Virus record (IMG/VR): IMGVR_UViG_3300042870_000694
Location: 1 to 29,857 of that record
DNA length: 29,857 bases
From: a virus
Strand: one strand, 5' to 3'
Shown: positions 1 to 5,620 of the stretch, one piece after another
Numbering within the stretch: position 1 is the first letter of the stretch
How the letters are laid out: every line of letters starts with the position of its first letter
Made by a program: the position numbers and the translations under genes
Notes under the pieces: model-generated
What the model was told of the DNA's origin: nothing
Seen by the model: the letters and a program-made list of their open reading frames with translations, nothing else
Databases searched by the model: none

Positions 1-7
1 CAAAAAC

Positions 8-40
8 AAAAAACCCCAACTAATTAAAGTCAGGGTTTTC
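8..40 (-). terminator. Intrinsic terminator at the end of the RNA island
   Basis: On the minus strand AAAACCC (39-33) can pair with GGGTTTT (16-10) across a loop of about 16 nt, followed by a T-rich tail (TTTTTT, G, TTTTT). This is the form of a Rho-independent terminator. It closes the small RNA driven by the promoter at 146-175 and may also end read-through from the giant RNA upstream. Confidence 0.7.
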
Positions 41-140
41 TAAAATTCTTAATATAAATCTAGCCTAACTTTACATATCTCTGCTACCCCAAATCTGATT
101 CGGTGTGCTACAAAGTGTATGTAATGTCAATGCTTTCATT
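8..140 (-). ncRNA. Candidate small structured RNA with its own promoter and terminator
   Basis: A promoter (146-175) and an intrinsic terminator (8-40) bracket about 130 nt without a convincing ORF. By eye, TTACATA (124-118) pairs with TATGTAA (77-71), and inside that arm CCGAAT (103-98) pairs with ATTTGG (94-89). The octamer TAGCAGAG (86-79) also occurs in the neighbouring tRNA and giant RNA. I do not recognise the family. It could instead be the 3' domain of the giant RNA, with the internal promoter spurious or supplementary. The start is inferred from promoter spacing. Confidence 0.45.
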
Positions 141-145
141 TGTTA

Positions 146-175
146 TAAATATAATCGAATTAAAAAAGTAATCAA
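146..175 (-). promoter_or_regulatory. Bacteroidota-type promoter for the small RNA
   Basis: TTG (175-173), 19-nt spacer, TATATTTA (153-146) on the minus strand. This fits the Bacteroidota primary-sigma pattern TTG-N19-TAnnTTTG except at the last base. It lacks the TTTGGTA extension of the other island promoters, so it is weaker evidence. Confidence 0.5.
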
Positions 176-179
176 TCTT

Positions 180-1203
180 CAAAATACGCCACGTCAAGTC
201 ATGCTCCGGTTAATACTAGCCTCGATGAATTACTCTGCTATCATTATTGGAATCGAACCAACATTAACCATTATGATAAAATAAAATAGGGATGAGAATA
301 CTCCATATTGTGAACCAGCTTTAGAAAGATTATTAGTTCCTTCCGTTTCCACTACCTTTTGAGTAGTACCAATTCAATGTGGATGATTTAAGACTATCAG
401 TCTTTAAGTTGCCGATTACTCTCTACTTAATCATTTTCTTCAAGCCTCGCAGCCTAATTAATTCTTGCGGAATTAGAAACCTTTCGATAGAATCACAGAC
501 TTCTTGCGGAAGTATCGTGGCTAAGAACAGCTCTTAACTATGTACACACCTTTCACCTGCAACTGGTAAACACTTAAGCTTAATTTTTAAATTGTAGTTT
601 TTACACCGAAGTAAAAATTGAGTTTTAGTTTATAGAATTATTCAGGTAGTGGTTTACCACTAGCTCCCCCAACTTTTGGTCGAGAGAATACTAAACTACC
701 CGATGCAATATCCCTACTGCGTTATTTTGAGTCATCTTCATTGAGTAGTTTTGGTAAACTAGTTCAAAGGATAGTAACAGCACCACCTGTACACAGTCTT
801 ATCTTACGTCCTTTCGGATGGTTTGATGTTAAGACCACTCTGATAATGAATACCGCAATGATGTAGAGGGATTAAGTCTACATTTCTTACTGATATTCTA
901 TGGGTTATTCTTATTGGTGTTCCCACCTCAATTAGAGTATCTATAATACCCCAATTATTCTGACTGTTCCGATATAGTGTTACCCTTTCGTACAAAGCCT
1001 AAATAATATCCCACTTGCATACTTGAGTTAGTCTCTCCTTACGGGGAAAGTAACCGCAGATGTATCACTTAATACACCCACTTTATCCTTGTTTCCAAGT
1101 TTATTTACCGACCATATGCGGCCGTTATTCACTATGTAAGATAAACTTACTATGTGAAATATTTTCAATAATGTAAAGAACTTTTTAGGTGTTACCCTAT
1201 TGT
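180..1203 (-). ncRNA. Giant structured non-coding RNA candidate (about 1 kb)
   Basis: About 1,000 nt downstream of a strong promoter (1208-1239) with no credible ORF and an unusual density of local hairpins. Stems found by eye, minus-strand order: CGGCC/GGTCG (1124-1109); CTTG-GAAA-CAAG (1099-1088); GGTG-GGAA-CACC (927-916); ATGTAGA/TCTACAT (883-861); GTCTTA/TAAGAC (835-796) enclosing TCC-GAAA-GGA (818-809); TAGTGG-TAAA-CCACTA (662-647); TTTTTAC/GTAAAAA (617-598); ACTTC/GAAGT (513-499) and AATTC/GAATT (474-460), both with loop CGCAA; AAGACT-GAT-AGTCTT (404-390). AGGGTAACAC occurs twice (1198-1189, 986-977). Size, phage setting and neighbouring tRNA/tmRNA genes recall the ornate large RNAs GOLLD and ROOL, but I cannot confirm either. 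The 5' end is inferred from promoter spacing. The 3' end is uncertain and may reach the terminator at 8-40. Confidence 0.65.
239..278 (-). other. tRNA-elbow-like motif in the giant RNA
   Basis: TATCAT (278-273) pairs with ATGATA (244-239). Between them lie AATGGTTAAT, which resembles a D-loop with its GG, and a T-arm of canonical form: GTTGG (262-258), loop TTCGATT, CCAAT (250-246). There is no room for an anticodon arm or D-stem, so it is not a tRNA. It looks like a minimal acceptor/T-arm mimic, comparable in idea to the tRNA-like domain of tmRNA. Confidence 0.5.
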
Positions 1204-1207
1204 TTTA

Positions 1208-1239
1208 TAAATATACGATAATTTTTTCAAAGTACCAAA
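1208..1239 (-). promoter_or_regulatory. Promoter for the giant RNA (TTTGG/TATATTTA class)
   Basis: TTTGG (1239-1235), followed by TACTTTGAAA, then TATATTTA (1215-1208), with 20 nt between TTG and the TA box. It shares the extended TTTGGTA and the ATCG just before the TA box with the promoters at 1313 and 14989. Initiation is expected near 1203. Confidence 0.7.
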
Positions 1240-1260
1240 TATTTGTAAACTTTTTTTCCT

Positions 1261-1306
1261 AAGATTGAATACCGAGTATCTTTCATCACCTATAAGTTCC
1301 AATCTT
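1261..1306 (-). other. Hairpin at the 5' end of the second island transcript
   Basis: AAGATTG (1306-1300) pairs perfectly with CAATCTT (1267-1261) around a 32-nt interior. It starts about where the promoter at 1313-1344 should initiate, so it would form a 5' leader hairpin. No T-tract follows, so it does not look like a terminator. Function unknown. Confidence 0.4.
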
Positions 1307-1312
1307 ATAAAT

Positions 1313-1344
1313 TAAAGATACGATATGTTTTTCAATCTACCAAA
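1313..1344 (-). promoter_or_regulatory. Second promoter upstream of the giant RNA
   Basis: TTTGG (1344-1340) plus TAGATTGAAA, then TATCTTTA (1320-1313), with 20 nt between TTG and the TA box. The first 15 bases, TTTGGTAGATTGAAA, are identical to those of the tmRNA promoter at 1918-1949. It lies about 100 nt upstream of the giant-RNA promoter, giving tandem starts. Confidence 0.7.
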
Positions 1345-1365
1345 TTTCTTTGGGTTTTTTATTTT

Positions 1366-1441
1366 GTTAGGATATCCGGCTTTCTTCGGTGTCGAACACC
1401 TCACTCAATCGGTTTTATTAGTTGATGGCTTCAACCCTAAC
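1366..1441 (-). ncRNA. Candidate three-way-junction RNA element after the tRNA
   Basis: A closing stem GTTAGGG (1441-1435)/TCCTAAC (1372-1366, one G-U) encloses two arms. Arm one is TTGA-AGCCA-TCAA (1434-1422). Arm two has base stem CCG/CGG (1412-1410, 1378-1376), a purine-rich internal loop, and tip GGTG-TTCGA-CACC (1400-1388). Directly below the tip stem, G1402 and A1401 face G1387 and A1386, which would give tandem sheared G-A pairs as in kink-turns. It is 76 nt long but lacks D- and T-arms in the right places, so it is not a tRNA. It sits 5 nt after the tRNA on the same transcript. I do not recognise a riboswitch or ribozyme family. Confidence 0.45.
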
Positions 1442-1446
1442 ATTTG

Positions 1447-1519
1447 TTGCGATGGGAAGATTCGAACTTCCGACCTCTAGGTTATGAGCCTAGCGAGCTA
1501 CCTCTGCTACTACATCGCG
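1447..1519 (-). tRNA. tRNA-Met (CAT) with initiator (fMet) hallmarks
   Basis: A 73-nt cloverleaf with anticodon CAT (loop CTCATAA), anticodon stem CTAGG/CCTAG, T-arm GGAAG-TTCGAAT-CTTCC and acceptor CGCGATG/CATCGCA. The first acceptor position is C1 against A72, an unpaired C-A typical of bacterial initiator tRNA. The D-arm contains A11-U24 (AGC/GCT), another initiator feature. Two of the three usual G-C pairs at the base of the anticodon stem are kept (G30-C40, G31-C39), but position 29-41 is A-U. The D-arm carries one extra base compared with a standard initiator. CCA is not encoded. It lies 4 nt downstream of the tmRNA and is probably co-transcribed with it. Confidence 0.9.
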
Positions 1520-1523
1520 ATAT

Positions 1524-1897
1524 TGGTGGAGATGAAGGGAGTCGAACCCTTGTCTTACAAAGTAATCATAATACCAGCATGTCACACGTTTAGAATAAAG
1601 TTTTAATCTTACTAACTTTTCAAAAGAATTGAGGCTGTATGGTTAGTACAACGGTCCACCACTTTGTTTTGAAATAACAAAGAAAACGATTTCACATTCT
1701 ATTTAATTGTCCCATGATGTGTACGGGAGTAATTATGCTGCTACAGCGTAATCGGCACCGATGAAATCCATTAAGGAATCAAAGGTCATAGTTGACATTT
1801 CGTCAGTTATTGTTTTGTGCAGTTTTAAAGAGTTTCTAGCACTTACCTCTACGTGTGATACTACAATTCTCATTGCAATCAATTCCAAAGCATCCCC
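1524..1897 (-). ncRNA. ssrA: tmRNA (trans-translation RNA), complete
   Basis: tmRNA enters stalled ribosomes as a tRNA-Ala mimic, then acts as a template for a degradation tag. The 374-nt gene starts GGGGATG (1897-1891), which pairs with CATCTCC before an encoded CCA (1524-1526). The acceptor keeps G3-U70, the alanyl-tRNA synthetase determinant. The T-arm is AAGGG-TTCGACT-CCCTT. Near the 5' end TTTGGAATTGAT resembles the degenerate D-loop, and the CTAAACGTGT segment near 1590 matches the usual 3' pseudoknot. The tag frame ends ADYAVAA then TAA (stop at 1735-1733), as in the YALAA-type ends of bacterial tags. The stop lies about 163 nt from the 5' end, versus about 120 in E. coli, so the tag or the spacer before it is longer. 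It has its own promoter at 1918-1949. Confidence 0.95.
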
Positions 1898-1917
1898 ATT
1901 ATTTCAATGAACTTAAT

Positions 1918-1949
1918 TAAAGATACAACAATTATTTCAATCTACCAAA
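1918..1949 (-). promoter_or_regulatory. Promoter for tmRNA and tRNA-fMet
   Basis: TTTGG (1949-1945), TAGATTGAAA, then TATCTTTA (1925-1918), with 20 nt from TTG to the TA box. The expected start near 1912 leaves a leader of about 15 nt for RNase P to remove before the tmRNA 5' end at 1897. Confidence 0.75.
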
Positions 1950-1966
1950 TATTTTAGGAAGTTTGT

Positions 1967-1995
1967 TATAACTTGCTGATAATCAATCAGTTATA
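1967..1995 (-). other. Hairpin after the AAA+ gene
   Basis: TATAACT (1995-1989) pairs with AGTTATA (1973-1967). An alternative inner stem, CTGAT/ATCAG (1990-1976), competes with it. It lies just after the AAA+ stop codon and before the tmRNA promoter. No T-tract follows, so it is at best a weak terminator or an mRNA 3' end stabiliser. Confidence 0.35.
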
Positions 1996-1999
1996 TATA

Positions 2000-3124
2000 T
2001 TAATATCTTGTAAAACCAATCGTTACCCTTTCATCTTTGGTCTTATCTTGCTGATTATCAATGTTATAAATCTCCGCTAATGTTAATCCTTCTTTAGCTT
2101 CGGTTTGTTTATTCAACTTCTTTAACAAAGTTTTAGTATCTTCAAAAGATAACTTACCAAATTTGTGTTCAGCAATCAATCTACCTTTCCTTAATAAAGC
2201 ACTATCAATTTTTTCTTTATCCATATTGAAAGTTGCTATTATATAGATATTTAGGATATCACCTAATATACCATCACTTAAATTCAATAGATTAGATACA
2301 CCAACTGAACTACCACTATTTTGTCTATCACCGATTACTTTCTCAGCATCTTCAATAATCAAAACACAATCTTTGTTCTCCATTAAGAAAGGAACAAAAT
2401 CTGGGTTTACAATACTTTCTGCCATAACAGGTGGTAAAAATAAAACCTTCTTACCTAATTCATGTGCTAAGTATTTTAGATAAGTTGTTTTGCCTGTCCC
2501 CGCTAGTCCATGCAATAGAACTAACTTTGCATTATTATCATTCTTACCTTGTATAGTATCAACAATATTATTATGCATATCACTAAAACCTGTTCCATAA
2601 TTCAAATCTAAATCAATTGTAGGTTTACCCAAATCAAATGCTTCGGTTTCAAATCCGTATGATGTAGATTTCAATAAATGAATCTTACCTTTCATATCCT
2701 TCTTAGCAAAATTGTTCAATTCAGGAAATATTTCAAACACCAATGCTAATTCACAAGTTGATTGAATCCATAATTTCAAAGGTGCTTGTTTTGCTTTTAA
2801 AATCGCTTCATCATCATCTACCTCGTCACCCGGATATGAATCGTTCCTATTTGAAAATCCAATTAATATTAAATCATCATTATTCACATATTCATATACT
2901 GCAGTAATACTATAATCAGTTGGTTCATAGTATGTCCTTTTTTCATGTATACACGTTAATCCTTTCTCTTTCAGATATGGTATAACGCTATCATCAAATA
3001 TTACATTGTTTGAAAAGTATGCTACATTAATAGATTTACCTGTCTTTTCTGAAATGTATTTCTCCGAAGGAAACTCACTACCATGTGCCGGTGAATATAA
3101 TTTGTATTGCTCTTTATGTAACAT
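2000..3124 (-). CDS. AAA+ ATPase (BCS1-like module)
   Basis: A 374-residue protein. Its C-terminal half is an AAA+ module: Walker A GLAGTGKT (206-213), Walker B VLIIED (253-258), sensor-1-like ATFNMD (296-301) and an arginine-finger region ALLRKGR (309-315). The spacing and the RKGR ending resemble BCS1/FtsH-type ATPases, which form rings that remodel or thread proteins. The first 195 residues match nothing I recognise and contain an acidic stretch near 99-107, so they may bind the substrate. It is the last protein gene before the RNA island and follows the SGNH gene by 4 nt, suggesting one operon. It is not a clamp loader: no partner subunits or sliding clamp are visible here. ATPase class is secure; the role is unknown. 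Confidence 0.8.
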   Translation of the reverse strand: MLHKEQYKLYSPAHGSEFPSEKYISEKTGKSINVAYFSNNVIFDDSVIPYLKEKGLTCIHEKRTYYEPTDYSITAVYEYVNNDDLILIGFSNRNDSYPGDEVDDDEAILKAKQAPLKLWIQSTCELALVFEIFPELNNFAKKDMKGKIHLLKSTSYGFETEAFDLGKPTIDLDLNYGTGFSDMHNNIVDTIQGKNDNNAKLVLLHGLAGTGKTTYLKYLAHELGKKVLFLPPVMAESIVNPDFVPFLMENKDCVLIIEDAEKVIGDRQNSGSSVGVSNLLNLSDGILGDILNIYIIATFNMDKEKIDSALLRKGRLIAEHKFGKLSFEDTKTLLKKLNKQTEAKEGLTLAEIYNIDNQQDKTKDERVTIGFTRY

Positions 3125-3128
3125 TTAT

Positions 3129-3869
3129 TTAAATTTTATTTTTTAATAATTCTACTATTTCTTTATGTCCTTTTGGTGATGGATGTCCTCTTTCCTCAAA
3201 CATACCATCATCCTTAAATCCTTTTAGATATTTTGTTAGGTTTATATCTTTAAAACTTTTTGGAATTTGTTTCCATAAATCTACTAACCCAAAGTAATCA
3301 TCCGTATCATCAAATTGTTTTGCTACTTTTTCAGTATTGATATCTTTATTTAGAACCATAATTTCATCCCCATCATACTCAAAGAATGCATTTACATAAA
3401 GATAAGGTATTTTATTTGCTTCACAAAATGATTTAAGAGAAATTATCTGATGAAATACCCTTAGTAATGAAGGAGTTAAGTGTGTTTGATGAATTACATA
3501 CTTACTATCTGTTAATCTTGTCTCATCAATTGTGCCCCATTTATCTTTATGTGTCCATAATCTTTCATTTATAAACACATCACCATCAAAATAATCAAAT
3601 CTAGTAGGTGCGGTGAATGAAATCAATACAAACATCTCATCTACTTTAACATATCCTAATTCTTCATTGTAAATTGGCTCACCATTAACAAACTTACATA
3701 AATCTCGTAAAGTATTTCTATAAATTCTATCATTGGATATACCACTACTTGCTACATTAAAATCTACCAATCCTTTTTCTTTGGCTAACAATGTAGAGAA
3801 ACGATTAGTTCTATCTTTTAGTTCTGAACCCCAACTAACTGAATCCCCATTTGTATATAATACTTTCAT
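3129..3869 (-). CDS. SGNH/GDSL-family hydrolase-like protein
   Basis: A 246-residue protein with the block I motif GDSVSWG (8-14; the likely nucleophile is S10), a glycine in block II (SSGISND, 41-47) and the C-terminal block V pattern GHPSPKGH (228-235), where H229 is the probable catalytic histidine. The usual Asp three residues before it is Glu (E226). Family members are esterases, lipases or carbohydrate deacetylases. Proteins of this type are common in large T4-like marine phages with undefined substrates. There is no signal peptide, so it probably acts in the cytoplasm, for example on nucleotides or glycans. It sits 6 nt after the methyltransferase gene and 4 nt before the AAA+ gene, in one tightly packed operon. 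Confidence 0.75.
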   Translation of the reverse strand: MKVLYTNGDSVSWGSELKDRTNRFSTLLAKEKGLVDFNVASSGISNDRIYRNTLRDLCKFVNGEPIYNEELGYVKVDEMFVLISFTAPTRFDYFDGDVFINERLWTHKDKWGTIDETRLTDSKYVIHQTHLTPSLLRVFHQIISLKSFCEANKIPYLYVNAFFEYDGDEIMVLNKDINTEKVAKQFDDTDDYFGLVDLWKQIPKSFKDINLTKYLKGFKDDGMFEERGHPSPKGHKEIVELLKNKI

Positions 3870-3875
3870 TTGTAT

Positions 3876-5108
3876 TTAGTTTTTTCTCCATACCCACATT
3901 GGTTCACAAAAAGTTTTATCACCCGCTTCTGCTGCTTTTGCTAATGCTTCATCTGTATATCTACTCTCGTCACCCTCTATGATTGCCCCAGCACCTGCAC
4001 TACCAGGTCTTTTTGCCATTTCCATACCCATACAGCCTAAGTATTCTGCACCCTCTTGTTTCTCAAGGTATTCGTTCATAGGAGTAGTGATTGCTCTATA
4101 ACCTTTATCCGTTCCTTTTGATGAAGCATATACATCGGCAATGTTTACAATTAGAACACCACCTTTTTTAAGTGTTTTCCAAATCTTTCCTAATGCTTTG
4201 TGTAAGAATTGTTCATTCCATTCATCAATCGTTTTATATCTAACCCAACTTTGTGTATCATCATAGGAATACCTTTCAACCGAAAAATAAGGAGGAGAGG
4301 TAAAAGCAATATCAAAATAATTATCGTACCCAGCATAGTCGAAATCCTCTGCAGGAGATTCGACAAAATCAGCTCGCTTCTCCACTTCAAAAAATCCATT
4401 GTTCTTTTCATAGAATTCTGCTTGTTGTCTATAAATAGGATGGTTTTCTTTACGCGGGTCAATACCTACATAATGCTTTCCAGTTTCACTTGCGTAGAAC
4501 CCACACATTCTATCACCCCAACCTGCTGCAAAATCTAAAATAGTTTCTGCTTTAAAGTAATCATATAAAGCTTTTGCTACATTTGGTTTAAACTGAGAAC
4601 AAATATATTTTCTTAATGATAATGCTACTCTTAAACTACCTCTATTAATTTCATCAAACTTTAAAGTATACATTGCACCCATTAGTGTAACCATAAATTC
4701 ATATGTTCTCCAAGTTCTATCTGGACCAGGAGATACCGTCCCATCTACACCCCATCTATTTGCTTGTTGAAAATAGTTTGATGCCTGGTTTCCGGTATTA
4801 ACTCGTCTAAAATATAATTGTTTACCTTCTATACCTAATCCAAATCTACTATCACCTGCTTTACGAATAAACCATTCATCATCTTTTAATAATTCGTTCC
4901 ATCTCGTTTTCTTTAATGCTAAATATTCTTTACGAGCATCATCTTCACTAATTTCTTGATAAGGTAGAGGATATTCCATAGCTAATTTTGCTAAGGATTC
5001 ACACACATCTGCTTTCTCAAATGTGGTTTGAATATGTTTCCATTGTTCTGCATTAATATGCAAATATGGTTTCATATTTTTAAACTGGTCGAAATAATCT
5101 AAATACAT
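3876..5108 (-). CDS. SAM-dependent methyltransferase with SPPYF motif (DNA amino-methyltransferase-like)
   Basis: A 410-residue protein. The Rossmann-type SAM site is ILDFAAGWGDR (190-200), followed by an acidic strand end, VGID (214-217). The catalytic motif is TSPPYF (270-275), the form used by amino-methyltransferases that act on adenine N6 or cytosine N4. GGVLIVNIADVY (316-327) fits the following strand. The first 180 residues form an unassigned N-terminal domain with conserved-looking aromatic patches (near 100-135), a possible DNA-recognition part. No restriction endonuclease lies beside it, so it is probably an orphan protecting or marking phage DNA, though modification of another substrate is possible. 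Its start overlaps the GNAT stop by 10 nt, indicating translational coupling. Confidence 0.75.
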   Translation of the reverse strand: MYLDYFDQFKNMKPYLHINAEQWKHIQTTFEKADVCESLAKLAMEYPLPYQEISEDDARKEYLALKKTRWNELLKDDEWFIRKAGDSRFGLGIEGKQLYFRRVNTGNQASNYFQQANRWGVDGTVSPGPDRTWRTYEFMVTLMGAMYTLKFDEINRGSLRVALSLRKYICSQFKPNVAKALYDYFKAETILDFAAGWGDRMCGFYASETGKHYVGIDPRKENHPIYRQQAEFYEKNNGFFEVEKRADFVESPAEDFDYAGYDNYFDIAFTSPPYFSVERYSYDDTQSWVRYKTIDEWNEQFLHKALGKIWKTLKKGGVLIVNIADVYASSKGTDKGYRAITTPMNEYLEKQEGAEYLGCMGMEMAKRPGSAGAGAIIEGDESRYTDEALAKAAEAGDKTFCEPMWVWRKN

Positions 5109-5620
5109 ATTGTTTCTATGTTTTTGTCTGCAACTAGTCTTAATCTAAAAACTATTCCAGGGATGATACCATCTTTTTTACTTGTCCAAACTATATCTGA
5201 ATCTTTTACAAATCCATTTCTATAATAAAAGTTAACTGCTTTATCATTATATTTTCTAACTGTCAGAAATAAATTTTCTGCGTATTGTGATTTACAATAT
5301 TCTATAAACTCAAATAAAATCTTTTTAGCATTTCCATTGTGTTGGTCGATATTTGCAATTTGATGTAAAATAAAATCACCACTTTTTTTATAAGTGGTTG
5401 CGTTTCTACTCATCTTACCATGTCCTTTGTATTTACTAAATGTAATTACAACCCCATCTTGCAATATAATATTACCTTTCTTAATATATTTTTCAAGTTT
5501 ATAACCTTGCTTATATAAGTGTGGAAATATTTCTGGATACAAATCTATAATTGCCATAGCCTGATTTGTGGCTACAATCATTTCATTTGTACCTCGTTCT
5601 GCTTTTACAAAGTTAAGCAT
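5099..5620 (-). CDS. GNAT-like acetyltransferase
   Basis: About 173 residues. The C-terminal half has the GNAT pattern: HNGNAKKILFEFIEYCKS resembles the acetyl-CoA pyrophosphate loop and following helix, then LTVRKYNDKAVNFYYRNGF matches the late strand and the N-x-x-A-x-x-F-Y-x-x-x-G-F signature. Acetyl-CoA would be the donor; the acceptor is unknown. An in-frame TTG two codons upstream (5626) is possible, but I chose ATG at 5620, which overlaps the asparagine synthetase stop by 8 nt, the usual coupling in this operon. The first 70 residues are poorly conserved by eye. Function beyond acyltransferase fold is uncertain. Confidence 0.65.
   Translation of the reverse strand: MLNFVKAERGTNEMIVATNQAMAIIDLYPEIFPHLYKQGYKLEKYIKKGNIILQDGVVITFSKYKGHGKMSRNATTYKKSGDFILHQIANIDQHNGNAKKILFEFIEYCKSQYAENLFLTVRKYNDKAVNFYYRNGFVKDSDIVWTSKKDGIIPGIVFRLRLVADKNIETICI

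Noticed and set aside
239-278. Complete tRNA gene
   Set aside because: The T-arm and acceptor stem are good but only about 10 nt separate the acceptor 5' strand from the T-arm, so D-stem and anticodon arm are missing. Recorded as a mimic.
804-995. 63-codon ORF on the minus strand inside the giant RNA
   Set aside because: It has no recognisable domain, crosses several predicted hairpins (GGTG-GGAA-CACC, ATGTAGA/TCTACAT), and is alone in a 1-kb region full of stops. Chance ORF in structured RNA.
1366-1441. Hammerhead ribozyme
   Set aside because: CTAATAA and the TGA/GAA pairs around the tip stem look like the hammerhead core, but the essential G5 and G8 are A in the first alignment, and in the second C3 is T with an extra base and no GAAA/U16.1 closing step. 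Left as an unassigned junction.
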